Of a stretch of DNA of 64,000 bases, positions 53,130 through 62,075 are shown in pieces (position 1 is the stretch's first letter; each line of letters opens with the position of its first letter). The stretch covers positions 25,645 to 89,644 of the forward strand of contig NZ_JNIJ01000031.1 of assembly GCF_000701345.1 (NCBI RefSeq), in the 5' to 3' direction. A model generated the notes under the pieces. That model did no database searches. It was not told where the DNA came from and was given only the letters and a program-made list of their open reading frames with translations. A program made the translations under genes and the position numbers. The DNA comes from Bradyrhizobium sp. URHD0069 (GTDB lineage: Bacteria; Pseudomonadota; Alphaproteobacteria; Rhizobiales; Xanthobacteraceae).

Positions 53130-53143
53130 ACTAGTCGACAAGT
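53130..53143. promoter_or_regulatory. GntR-type palindrome upstream of ABC/acyl-CoA synthetase operon
   Basis: ACTAGTCGACAAGT is a 14-bp palindrome (one asymmetry per arm) 25-38 bp before the binding-protein ATG, followed by a second half-site-like CCTAGTTAACT. The TNGTCGACNA core resembles FadR-subfamily operators. The regulator encoded at the end of the operon (46.8 kb) is the likely ligand. Confidence 0.5.
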
Positions 53144-53520
53144 TACCTAGTTAACTGCGAGCCGAGAGGATATGCAAGTGACACTTGTTTGGAGGCAGCG
53201 CACCGGCAATTATGATGCAGTGCACTCGGCAGAGTCGGCGAGCGACGCTCACGGCCGCCAGCGCCTGCCGCGTCCAGACTAGCTTGCCTTGGACAGTGCC
53301 CGGATGCTGCGGGCCAATGAAAAAAAATATCAGAATCTGCGGCGACCAAACGAACGCGCGTCGTTCGCCAACTCATTATGATCACGAACCTGGTGGACGC
53401 GATCCAGCGGCCGCTCGATATCCGGACCGAGGGCGCCATCGGTCACTATCGATGCGAGGTATGCTCTCCGAACTCCATGAAGAAGCACGCGGGCTGACGT
53501 TCATTTCGAATATTCCGCCC
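53144..53520. other. Intergenic region before the LLM gene
   Basis: Nothing beyond the operator at 53130-53143 is supported. A plus-strand open frame (53185-53526) and a 40-codon frame at 53379-53498 have no ribosome site or recognisable sequence. The region must contain the promoter of the operon running to 46.8 kb and the terminator of the LLM gene, neither clearly seen. Confidence 0.55.
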
Positions 53521-54531
53521 TTATGAGCCAGGCGCAAAAAGATCCAAGATTCGCGAACTTTGATGCCAGGCTGCCGGCCGGACGATTGGCAGGTGCACAC
53601 CGGCATCGCGGTAGGCCTGGACTTTCTTCAAGACATCGTCCGGCGTTCCGGAGGCCGTGAGACCTTGAACGGTTTTCACAGATAATGCCTTCGCCAGCGC
53701 AGTCTTGCCGCCAGCTTGATAGGCCGCATGAAGCCGCGGCAGTTCATCCGGATCGATATAAGGCTCCCCGACCCGCTGTCGCGCCGTCGACTGCGACGCC
53801 GCTTTCTCCGGCATGAACTTATTCGCAACTTCCCAGCGAACGGCATCGATCGCGGCGTCGGGATCATCTTCCACTGACGTGTTAATAAGGATCGCAACCT
53901 GAAAGTCGTTCCAGTCCCGGCCCGCTTCCTCTGCAGCTGTCCGAACGATCCGTATGGCGTTCTCCGCGTATTCGGGAGATGATACCGTGTTCAGCAGGAC
54001 TCCGTCGCCGAGCTTTCCGGCAAGCCGAAGCCCTGTTGTGCTGGTCGCAGCGAACCACAATGGAATTTTGGGGCGGAACGGCTTCCACCCGAGCTGCGCT
54101 CCTTTAATTTTTAAGATTTCGCCTTCGTAGTCCACCGATTCGCCTGACATCACCATCCGGAAAACGTCGACCCATTCCTTCAGCGCCACGGCGGGAGTGC
54201 TATGAGCGAAACCGTGACGCGTGGCGTGCACTGCGGAGGCCGCCCCCGGACAAAGTATGATCCTTCCGCCGGATAGTTCATCGAGGCTTGCGGCTGTTTG
54301 TGCCATCACGACGGGGCTGCGAAGCCTCACGATCTGCGTGCATCCCAGATTCATCTGCTTCGTGGCCAGTGCGAAAGCAGACATGGCGGTCACGGAATCC
54401 CGCATGAGAGCCCAAGTCTCCGAGAAGAACCCGATATTGAAGTTCCGTTCTTCTGCGGCGGTCATGCAAGCGGCGAAATCCTTAATTGTTGCCGTATGAT
54501 CGTATCCCGTAGCGAAGCCGATGCGTTTCAT
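53521..54531 (-). CDS. LLM-class (Mer-like) F420/FMN-dependent oxidoreductase
   Basis: A 336-residue luciferase-like TIM barrel with MKRIGFATGYDHTATIKDF, MTAAEERNFNIGFFSETW, TQIVRLRSPVVMAQTAASLDELSGGRI and RPKIPLWFAATSTTGLRLAGKLGDGV. This pattern is that of the methylene-tetrahydromethanopterin reductase-like branch, many members of which use F420. With an F420 operon in the same window it is a second candidate F420 user. The substrate is unknown. It stands about 290 bp downstream of the TctC gene. Confidence 0.8.
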   Translation of the reverse strand: MKRIGFATGYDHTATIKDFAACMTAAEERNFNIGFFSETWALMRDSVTAMSAFALATKQMNLGCTQIVRLRSPVVMAQTAASLDELSGGRIILCPGAASAVHATRHGFAHSTPAVALKEWVDVFRMVMSGESVDYEGEILKIKGAQLGWKPFRPKIPLWFAATSTTGLRLAGKLGDGVLLNTVSSPEYAENAIRIVRTAAEEAGRDWNDFQVAILINTSVEDDPDAAIDAVRWEVANKFMPEKAASQSTARQRVGEPYIDPDELPRLHAAYQAGGKTALAKALSVKTVQGLTASGTPDDVLKKVQAYRDAGVHLPIVRPAAWHQSSRILDLFAPGS

Positions 54532-54820
54532 AGTAATCCCATGTCTGCGTTGTGTTGATAGTGATCTCGAAATTCGGCCGGCCAGCAGATCTCCGAACGA
54601 TGCTGGCTGCGACTGTCGAGCACGTCGGCTCGCTTATCTCCTCGCCGTCGGGCCTCATCCTGTAGAGAGCGAAGTGCTAATCCTGAACCACCAACGATCA
54701 CCAGCATGCCAGGAAATCCAGGCAGACCGGACACAAGACGGAGAAATAGCCCGCTCCCATGCGCACCGACGTGTTAAGTTCCCGAAATCGCATTTGCAAC
54801 GCCCGGTTTGGGGTCCAGAA

Positions 54821-55786
54821 CTATTGCGGTTTAACGCCCGCCTTCTCCAGCACGTTTCGATATTTGGTTATCTCGGACGCCATGAGATCACGAAGCTCTT
54901 CAGGCGTGCTCGGAGTCGCCTGAAATCCTTGAAGTTCATATCCTGTTTTGACCTCGGGTGACTCCAGGGCAGTCCGAATAGATTTGTTGAGGAAGTCAAC
55001 GATCTCTTTCGGCGTACCGGCCGGGACGAGGATTGAACTCCAGTTCGTGGCTTCAAAGCCCTTCTCAATCGCCTCGCTGAAAGTCGGCACATCGGGAAGC
55101 GCGAAGAAGCGTTCGGGGCTGGTAACAGCCAAGGCCTTAAACACACCGTCTTTTACGAATGGCAACGCGGTGACGTCACTCACCGCAAAATCGATAACCC
55201 TACCCAGAAGCGCGGTGGCAGACGGACCAGCGCCGTTGAACGGAATGTGCTCGACTTCAATTTTGGTAGTGGCGGTCATCATTTCCGCCGCCAGATACGG
55301 ACTCGAACCAACGCCAGGCGTTGCGTAATTTAGTTTCCCCGGCTTGCTGCGGGCCAGCGCGAGAAGTTCTTCCGCCGAATTTATGCCGGACGCGGAATTT
55401 ACAAGCAGAAGAACGGGGGAGCTAGCCACGCGAGAAACCGGCTCGAAGCTCTTGATGGGATCGTATCTGAGGTTCTTGTAAAGACTTGGCACGATCGCAT
55501 GGGAAACGCTGTTCAGATAAAGCGTGTAGCCATCCGGCGTTGCGCTCGCGGCAAAGGTCGCTCCTATCGTCGTTCCAGCCCCCGGCTTATTCTCGACGAT
55601 GACTTGCTGCTTCCATATTTTGCTTAATTGCTGTGCAAGCGTTCTTGCCTGTGCGTCCGACGAGCCGCCCGGCGGATAAGGAATGATAATGCGAACGAAA
55701 CGCGTAGGAAAGTCCAGCGCTTGGCCTGCTGACGCAAAACCGAATAGCAATATGGCCGACAACAATATACGACTGAGTTTGATCAT
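54821..55786 (-). CDS. TctC-type (Bug family) periplasmic binding protein
   Basis: ATG at 55786 has GGAGCG upstream and gives a 321-residue exported protein: signal peptide MIKLSRILLSAILLFGFASA, cleavage near AGQALD, then FPTRFVRIIIPYPPGGSSDAQAR, the hallmark of tripartite tricarboxylate transporter receptors, and NKPGAGTTIGATFAA. These bind carboxylic acids or amino acids with a conserved carboxylate pocket. TctA and TctB membrane genes are not in the window, so it must use partners elsewhere or act as a sensor. Confidence 0.88.
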   Translation of the reverse strand: MIKLSRILLSAILLFGFASAGQALDFPTRFVRIIIPYPPGGSSDAQARTLAQQLSKIWKQQVIVENKPGAGTTIGATFAASATPDGYTLYLNSVSHAIVPSLYKNLRYDPIKSFEPVSRVASSPVLLLVNSASGINSAEELLALARSKPGKLNYATPGVGSSPYLAAEMMTATTKIEVEHIPFNGAGPSATALLGRVIDFAVSDVTALPFVKDGVFKALAVTSPERFFALPDVPTFSEAIEKGFEATNWSSILVPAGTPKEIVDFLNKSIRTALESPEVKTGYELQGFQATPSTPEELRDLMASEITKYRNVLEKAGVKPQ

Positions 55787-55957
55787 CGTTCGCTCCTGCC
55801 TATCATCTTCTCTGCGCGTTAAATCTTGACGTTGTGAAATGTGACGCACGCGCTTCGCACGAAGATTTAAGATTGAAACTTCACCGACGCCCGCGCTCGT
55901 CGATCTTCGCCCGTGCTTCGCCCGAAAGATTCTGAAACGAACAGCGCCATCAAGCGG

Positions 55958-57115
55958 CTATTCGAAAATCCCCCTGATGATAGCCCGCCCCTCATCAACC
56001 GCTAATTTCCCCATGGCGACGACCTTGTCGATCGTCAAATCCTCGTTCAGGACAACGAGATCGGCATCGGAGCCAACCGCGATCGTTCCCTTCTGCGGAT
56101 AGAGTCGCAGATGCCTCGCCGGATTCACGCTTACCAAATGGAGAGCGGATGCAAGGTCCACGCCAGTATCTACGATGTCTTTGAATTCACGATGGAGAGC
56201 ACTGGTCTCCCACCGCGCCATGGCAGGCTTTCCGTCTGCGTCCGACAAATGCGGGAAAACGCCTCCGCCATCGGTACTCATGCTGATGCGCTCAAGCGGG
56301 ACCTTCTTGGCCAGAAGATATTTCACCGCATCGGGGCAGGTGACAAAACCCGGTATGATCCTGATGGTGGTGAGGTCCACCGGCCCGCCGAGCCCAGCCC
56401 ACTTCACCATCTGATCGAGGACCATGCTGTTTCGATTGCAATGGGTCGGCAAGTAGGTATTGGCAGGCAGATCGCTTTGCTCAACCGCATCGAAGAGAAG
56501 CTCGATCCCTTTCTTTCCGGGCCCAATATGGACGTTCACGATCCCGCCTCGCCCGGCGAGACGCCCTGCGATGCAAGCGTCGGCACCGATGCGAATGATT
56601 TCCTGAAGTGTCGGCTGCGACGACCGCATGTCTGCAATGGCGACTTCGCCAATGCCCAACGCGTTCGAAACAAGTACAATATCCTTCTTCAGATCACCCG
56701 TGAACGAAGGAAGGGGCAGGTCATAAGCGCCCACAAGAATGTAAGCGGACATGCCTTCAAGCTCGAGCGAGCGCGCTTTAGCCAGCAGCCCCATCAAATC
56801 CCGCGTCAGACCATCGGCGCCTAACAAGCCGACGACGGTGGTCGTCCCATTGGTGGTGAACTCGGTGAGATTGAGTTCAGGGCCTCGGGTAATCGGGCCA
56901 TTGCTGCCGCCACCTCCAAGAATGTGAACATGGCTGTCGATAAATCCAGGCGCGACCGCTTTTCCCTGACAATCGACTTCTAGGACACCGGGCAAATCAG
57001 AGCGTGGCAGTGAGTCCGCAATGGCGGCGATACGGTGGCCCGCGATCAATAGATCCTTGGCGCCCAAATCTTTGGGGGTATACAGACGGCAATTACGCAG
57101 CAAGGTAATCATCAC
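55958..57115 (-). CDS. iadA: Amidohydrolase, beta-aspartyl-dipeptidase (IadA)-like
   Basis: The 385-residue protein has the amidohydrolase core: GFIDSHVHILGGGGSNG (metal His pair), GIVNVHIGPGKKG, THCNRN and SMSTDGGGVFPH (metal Asp). ELNLTEFTTNGTTTVVGLLGADG is characteristic of IadA, isoaspartyl dipeptidase. It cleaves beta-aspartyl dipeptides. The M20 gene overlapping it by 4 bp points to a joint role in peptide or amide scavenging. The substrate may have diverged. Confidence 0.85.
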   Translation of the reverse strand: MMITLLRNCRLYTPKDLGAKDLLIAGHRIAAIADSLPRSDLPGVLEVDCQGKAVAPGFIDSHVHILGGGGSNGPITRGPELNLTEFTTNGTTTVVGLLGADGLTRDLMGLLAKARSLELEGMSAYILVGAYDLPLPSFTGDLKKDIVLVSNALGIGEVAIADMRSSQPTLQEIIRIGADACIAGRLAGRGGIVNVHIGPGKKGIELLFDAVEQSDLPANTYLPTHCNRNSMVLDQMVKWAGLGGPVDLTTIRIIPGFVTCPDAVKYLLAKKVPLERISMSTDGGGVFPHLSDADGKPAMARWETSALHREFKDIVDTGVDLASALHLVSVNPARHLRLYPQKGTIAVGSDADLVVLNEDLTIDKVVAMGKLAVDEGRAIIRGIFE

Positions 57116-58242
57116 ATCAGGCCCTTCTGTAATGAGATCACCGCTTCCAAAAGCGCAAGAGCGCCAACCGGCAAGCTCGTCGGATCCAGAAATTCTTGCA
57201 AGGTGTGAATGCTTCCGCCGGCCGTCACTCCCATCGAAGCAGCAGGAATACCGCGCGAAAGCGGAATGTTGGCGTCGGTACTTCCCGGCAGCAACACCGG
57301 ATCTATCCCGACTTTTGCGTAACCTGTCACGATCGCCTCGACTAACGGGTGATCGGACGAAATCATTCCGCCAGGACGATCTCCAATGACGGTAATCTCA
57401 ATGCCCACTCGCTCATCACGAGGAACGGCTTCGATAATCCCTCGGACTTCCGCTTCGAGCGCCTGGACGACGGCGTTATCGACGGATCTGATATCAAGCG
57501 AGAAACGAGCGAGCTGGGCGATCGCATTGACTGACGTTCCGCCGCTCACCGTACCGATATTGAGAACGGTCCTCGGGCTTGAGGGGATTGCGATTTCGCT
57601 TATTTTCCCGGCGATGCGCGCAAGCACATGGATGGCGCTCGGCTTTCCGGCATCCGCCCAGCTATGTCCGCCTTCGGTCTTGATGACAACTTCCAGCCGG
57701 CGAACGCTGATAGCGACGTGATTGACGACGCCCAGATTTCCATCCACGGCGACCACTGCCGAGACACGCCCGGCATATCGATCCATCAAGGCTCGAATTC
57801 CGCGAAGATTGCCCAGCCCTTCTTCGCCAACGGAAAACGCCAGCGTGACGTCGCCCGACAATCGCACAGCTTTACGGCGCAGCAACTCTGGAAACAGAAG
57901 CACAATGGCAGCGGATGCGCTGTTGTCTCGGATTCCGGGCGCGCGCCAATACTGACCATCCCACCGGGGCTCGACGTCGGTCCCTTCAGGAAAGACAGTG
58001 TCGATGTGAGCGACCAGCATGATCGGCTTCCCGCCGCCTTCCCCTGCGGGGAGCAACGCCGTCACATTATGTAGATCGTCAATCTCGACCTGCAGGCCCA
58101 TCTCCCTCAGACGGCCGGCGATGTACTGCGCACGTTTTTCTTCCGCGAAGGTGGGAGACGGGATTCGGCAGATGGCCAGCGCTTCTTGAACAAGGGCCTC
58201 TCCAATCCAGGCGTCTTCACAAGTGTTCAAGCTCGACTCCAC
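57112..58242 (-). CDS. M20-family metallopeptidase
   Basis: 376 residues. IMLVAHIDTVFPEGTDV holds the first metal His/Asp, SVGEEGLGNLRG the catalytic Glu pair and MGVTAGGSIHTLQEFLDP the C-terminal metal His. RAPGIRDNSASAA is the shared metal Asp loop. It likely hydrolyses an amino-acyl, acyl or peptide amide. It is not closely similar to the 39.1-kb M20 protein. It lies about 200 bp downstream of the molybdenum hydroxylase large-subunit gene and may have its own promoter there. Confidence 0.88.
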   Translation of the reverse strand: MESSLNTCEDAWIGEALVQEALAICRIPSPTFAEEKRAQYIAGRLREMGLQVEIDDLHNVTALLPAGEGGGKPIMLVAHIDTVFPEGTDVEPRWDGQYWRAPGIRDNSASAAIVLLFPELLRRKAVRLSGDVTLAFSVGEEGLGNLRGIRALMDRYAGRVSAVVAVDGNLGVVNHVAISVRRLEVVIKTEGGHSWADAGKPSAIHVLARIAGKISEIAIPSSPRTVLNIGTVSGGTSVNAIAQLARFSLDIRSVDNAVVQALEAEVRGIIEAVPRDERVGIEITVIGDRPGGMISSDHPLVEAIVTGYAKVGIDPVLLPGSTDANIPLSRGIPAASMGVTAGGSIHTLQEFLDPTSLPVGALALLEAVISLQKGLM

Positions 58243-58312
58243 CGTTATCCCTCTGCCGCCGGCAACCGATCGCAGACCGAAAACTCGTCACTGGCAGATT
58301 GACAGCATAATT

Positions 58313-58345
58313 CTGTCACTGATGCAAGTTTTCTGCTATATTTCC
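58313..58345. promoter_or_regulatory. Motif shared with the RpiR gene promoter, site near M20 gene
   Basis: GTCACTGATGCAAG (58314-58327 region) followed by TTTTCTGCTATATTTCC matches 62640-62672 at about 20 of 28 positions. It lies in the 196-bp gap between the M20 gene start and the molybdenum large-subunit stop. GACAG and CTGTC form an inverted repeat just to its left (about 58301-58317). It is a candidate operator for the RpiR-type regulator. Confidence 0.45.
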
Positions 58346-58438
58346 ATGAAAAGGGGACTCCCACGCCTTAACGCATTGCAGATCCTTCCGCTCAATCAAC
58401 GAGTGACGAGCGAACCGCTGTGTTCACTGGGGAGTACC

Positions 58439-60733
58439 CTATGAAGAGCCAAGCTGTTGCTGGTGAGCCTCTTCAATCAATTCCCATATCCGGGGAGGAG
58501 AAAGCGGCAGTTCCAGAGGCTGCACATTGAGGTGAAACAAGGCGTCAGCAACCGCATTGCCGATGACTCCTCCCACCGGGATCACACCACCTTCGCCGGC
58601 CCCCTTGGCTCCCAATGGATTATTGGGGCACGGCTTCAGCTCAAGCGTGATCGAGCGAATATTCGGGAAGTCAGACGCTGTCGGTAGCAGGTAATCGGCA
58701 AACGATCCGGTGAGAAGCTGACCTTCCGTATCGTAAACAAGGTGCTCCAAGAGAGCCCCGCCGAGACCCTGAACGATGGCACCGATCGCCTGCCCGTGCA
58801 GCGTTAATGGATTGATCATTCGGCCGACGTCTTCGACCGAGAGATAATCAACCACTTTGACTTCGCCTGTTCCTGGATCCACAGCGACATGCGCCGCCTG
58901 AGTACCATAAGCCCAAGTGTGCTTGGTGTTATAGAAAGAGGCTTCAACCTCTAACGGCACGGCTGACAGCTTTGAAAGCGACAGATGATTGCCTGCGTAG
59001 CTCACTTGCTCGCCATCGATCAAAATCTCGGCGGGACCGCAATTGAACCGCTTCGCCGCGGTTTCTCGAATTAGCTCCTTGAGCTTCTCTCCCGCGAGCA
59101 GAATCGATGAGCCACCCATGACGGTGGAACGTGAATGATAAGAGCCGTAGCCGTCCTTTACATGGCTTGTCGATCCATGGTTGACCGTAATTTTCTCGAA
59201 AGGAAGCTCGGTCGCATCGGCTGCGATCTGAGCCATGATCGTTTCCAAGCCTTGGCCAATCGCCGATGAACCGAGATACACCGAAAGCGAACCGTCCGTT
59301 TCAAGAACAAGGCGGGCATCCTCTTTTGGGCCGGCGGCGCCGCCCTCGATAAAGCTGCCAATCCCGAGGCCGTGATAGTAGCCGTCGACTAGCTTGCCGC
59401 GCAGCTTGCTTCTTTCCTCCCAGCCAAACTCCTTGAGGCAACGTTCAAATACCGCGTGATAATCTCCGCTGTCGAGTTCGTTCGAACTGTCCGACGGGGT
59501 GATGAACGGAAGCCTATATGGCATCTGGCTGTCAGCGACCAAATTGCGGCGGCGCAGTTCGAGGCGGTCGATCTTCAGTTCCCTTGCCACGATATCGATC
59601 AAACGCTCCCGGATAAAATCGGTCTCGAACCTGCCTGGACCCCGATAGCTGCCGCTGGGTGTCTTGTTTGTCGTCAGCATCGAACACTTCAGATCGACGT
59701 TGCCGAAGCAATAAGGGCCGGACATGAACTGCGCGACGTTTCTCGGCCCCATCGAGCCATTGGTTCGCAGGTAAGCACCGATGTCAGCCCAGATCTGGCC
59801 ACGAAGCCCGAGAAAGCGCCCGTCCCGGCTCACCGCAATCTCGACATTACACTCGATCTCGCGCGCGTGGTTAGAACTCATCATGTGTTCCCGCCGATCC
59901 TCCGTCCATTTCACGGGGCGCTGCATGATCTTGGCCGCCGCGGGAATCAGATAATCCTCGGGATAGAATTCTCCGCGGGATCCGAACCCGCCTCCCACAT
60001 CGACCTCGACTAAATTCACAGCGTCTTCGTCCAGACCAAGAGCTGCTGCGAGCACGCGTCGGTTGTGCCACGCCAATTTCGCCGCTCCCCACACCGTCAG
60101 CTTAGCCGCCTCAGCGTCCCATTCAGCGACAAAGCCTCGCGGTTCCATAAACATCGCAGTGTGGCGCTGAATCTGGAATCTTTCCCGGCGAACATAATCT
60201 GCGGTCTTAAAGGCCGCGTCGGCGTCGCCAAGTAACGCCTTCCATGTAATTGCGGTGTTGGAGCCATGATCTTCGAAGAGGACCGACGCTGCGGCCTCCA
60301 CCTGCTCTCGGTTGGTAATTGCAGGCAGTCGCTCAATATCGAGATCGATATGTTCCAGCGCATCTTCGGCGATGGCGGCGCTTTCGGCGATAACAACGGC
60401 GATAGGTTCGCCGACGTAGCGAACTTTCCGGTCCGCAAGCATTGGCTGACGAAATGGCTCAAGCTCCGGCAACGGCTGCAAACGTACGGGAATCCTCGGA
60501 ACGGTCGCACCCAGATCAGCGGCGGTCAGGACAAGCTTCACACCGGGCAATTCAAGAGCGCGGGTAAAATCGATAGAGCGAATTTTTCCGTGCGCAACGG
60601 AACTGCGTAGGATCACTCCGTAGAGCTGATCGGGCCGATTGACGTCCGCAACGTAGGTGCCCCTGCCTCGCACCATGCGCAAATCTTCAACACGGTCCAT
60701 CGGTCGCCCGATATAAGAATTCGACGCCTTCAT
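58439..60733 (-). CDS. Molybdenum hydroxylase large subunit (xanthine dehydrogenase family)
   Basis: 764 residues. It starts YIGRPMDRVEDLRMVRGRG, has the active-site loop SYRGPGR (residues 362-368) of the non-CO-dehydrogenase type and Glu714 (GAGEGGV) as the general base. It hydroxylates an aromatic heterocycle, purine-like or aldehyde compound. It differs clearly from the large subunit at 28.8 kb. Four bases separate it from the iron-sulfur gene, in the order FAD, FeS, large. Confidence 0.9.
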   Translation of the reverse strand: MKASNSYIGRPMDRVEDLRMVRGRGTYVADVNRPDQLYGVILRSSVAHGKIRSIDFTRALELPGVKLVLTAADLGATVPRIPVRLQPLPELEPFRQPMLADRKVRYVGEPIAVVIAESAAIAEDALEHIDLDIERLPAITNREQVEAAASVLFEDHGSNTAITWKALLGDADAAFKTADYVRRERFQIQRHTAMFMEPRGFVAEWDAEAAKLTVWGAAKLAWHNRRVLAAALGLDEDAVNLVEVDVGGGFGSRGEFYPEDYLIPAAAKIMQRPVKWTEDRREHMMSSNHAREIECNVEIAVSRDGRFLGLRGQIWADIGAYLRTNGSMGPRNVAQFMSGPYCFGNVDLKCSMLTTNKTPSGSYRGPGRFETDFIRERLIDIVARELKIDRLELRRRNLVADSQMPYRLPFITPSDSSNELDSGDYHAVFERCLKEFGWEERSKLRGKLVDGYYHGLGIGSFIEGGAAGPKEDARLVLETDGSLSVYLGSSAIGQGLETIMAQIAADATELPFEKITVNHGSTSHVKDGYGSYHSRSTVMGGSSILLAGEKLKELIRETAAKRFNCGPAEILIDGEQVSYAGNHLSLSKLSAVPLEVEASFYNTKHTWAYGTQAAHVAVDPGTGEVKVVDYLSVEDVGRMINPLTLHGQAIGAIVQGLGGALLEHLVYDTEGQLLTGSFADYLLPTASDFPNIRSITLELKPCPNNPLGAKGAGEGGVIPVGGVIGNAVADALFHLNVQPLELPLSPPRIWELIEEAHQQQLGSS

Positions 60734-60736
60734 CGC

Positions 60737-61207
60737 CTATTCCTCGCCCCGCGCATAATGAATGCGAGCGTCGAGAACAGCCTCGACGATCGGAATATAG
60801 CCGGTGCACCTGCAAAGATTGCCCGAAAGGACATCTCGGACCCGCTCTTCATTGACATTCGGCTCATTGGTGAGAAGCGCGTGGGCCGTGGTGATGAAAC
60901 CGGGTGTGCAGAAACCGCACTGAAGCGCATGATGCTTGCGAAACGCCACCTGCAACGGCGAAAGCTCATCTCCGGACAATCCTTCGATTGTCACAACTTT
61001 ATCGCCCTGAACCTGAACAGCTAGCACGAGGCAGGCGCGAACGGCATCGCCATTGATGAGAACGGTGCAGGCGCCGCATACACCATGCTCGCATCCGACG
61101 TGGGTTCCAGTTTTCCGCAGGCCGTCCCGAATGCAATCTGCAAGCGTCGTGCGAGGCTCAACGTCCGTGATGACCGCCTCTCCGTTGAGTTCAAATTGGA
61201 CTTGCAT
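60737..61207 (-). CDS. Molybdenum hydroxylase iron-sulfur subunit
   Basis: Start at ATG 61207 (GGGGAG upstream); the longer frame to 61243 lies within the FAD gene. A 156-residue chain with Cys39, 44, 47 and 59 for the first [2Fe-2S] cluster and Cys97, 100, 132 and 134 (CGFCTPGFI, CRCTGYI) for the second. Unlike the relative at 26.7 kb it has no CoxG-like extension. It overlaps the FAD gene by 17 bp. Confidence 0.93.
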   Translation of the reverse strand: MQVQFELNGEAVITDVEPRTTLADCIRDGLRKTGTHVGCEHGVCGACTVLINGDAVRACLVLAVQVQGDKVVTIEGLSGDELSPLQVAFRKHHALQCGFCTPGFITTAHALLTNEPNVNEERVRDVLSGNLCRCTGYIPIVEAVLDARIHYARGEE

Positions 61208-62075
61208 TTGTTTCTCCCCGGGAGGCCGACTGATGAAGGCCACGGCCCAACAGCGTACCTAACAAGGCACGGCGGTAAGCTCCCGACGCATGAATGTCAG
61301 ATGGCGGATCAATCGATCCTTTTGCAGCTGCGACGACAGCAGAGAAGGTTTCCTCGGTGAGGGCGTTACCGTTGAGCGCCGCCTCGGCCGCGGTCAGCCT
61401 GATGGGGCAATCAGAAACGCCGATAACGCCGATATGCGCATCGACCGCGCGATTTTCCTGGTCTAGGTCATAGAAGAGCGCCACTCCCGCCATAGCGAAA
61501 TCGCCCTTTCTGCGAGCGAATTCGCGAAACGCCCAGCGTCTATCGGCAGGCCAACTCGGAAGATGCACCTCGGTGATGATTTCGTCCGGCTCCAGACTCG
61601 TCGTCAATGGACCGATGAAAAAATCGGACGCCTTCTCAATCCTCATTCCACGGCTTCCCACAATCGTCATCAGTCCATCACAGGTCAATGTGACGCCAGG
61701 CATCTCCGCTGACGGGTCCGCATGCGCAAGCGATCCGCCAACCGTTCCTCGGTTGCGAACCTGATAGTGGGCTACGTGCTTTATCGCTTCAGCAAGCAAC
61801 GGATGGCTTCGGTCCAATCGCTTGTCGCTTTCAATGTCGCACCACCGGACCTTGGCTCCCAGCCGCACTCCATCGTCGCGGATGATGATGGTGTTGAGGT
61901 CTTTCAGTTGTTTAAGGTCGACAAGCAATTCAGGCGAGGCGAGCCGGAATGCCAGCATCGGCATTAAACTCTGCCCACCCGATATCACCTTTGCATTCCC
62001 GTCGCGTGAGGCGAGCAGGCTTACCGCTTCAGCTATTGTCGAAGGAGAAGCATACTCAAAAATAGGAGGCTTCAT
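61191..62075 (-). CDS. Molybdenum hydroxylase FAD subunit
   Basis: A 294-residue CoxM-type protein with ISGGQSLMPMLAFRLASPELLVDLKQLKDL and YQVRNRGTVGGSLAHADPSAEMPG, the FAD-binding loops. It is the first gene of the second molybdenum hydroxylase operon. About 650 bp of non-coding sequence lies upstream, shared with the divergent RpiR gene. Confidence 0.91.
   Translation of the reverse strand: MKPPIFEYASPSTIAEAVSLLASRDGNAKVISGGQSLMPMLAFRLASPELLVDLKQLKDLNTIIIRDDGVRLGAKVRWCDIESDKRLDRSHPLLAEAIKHVAHYQVRNRGTVGGSLAHADPSAEMPGVTLTCDGLMTIVGSRGMRIEKASDFFIGPLTTSLEPDEIITEVHLPSWPADRRWAFREFARRKGDFAMAGVALFYDLDQENRAVDAHIGVIGVSDCPIRLTAAEAALNGNALTEETFSAVVAAAKGSIDPPSDIHASGAYRRALLGTLLGRGLHQSASRGETNASPI

Noticed and set aside
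53379..53498. 40-codon plus-strand frame (MITNLVDAIQ...)
   Set aside because: No ribosome site, no neighbours in the same direction, nothing recognisable.
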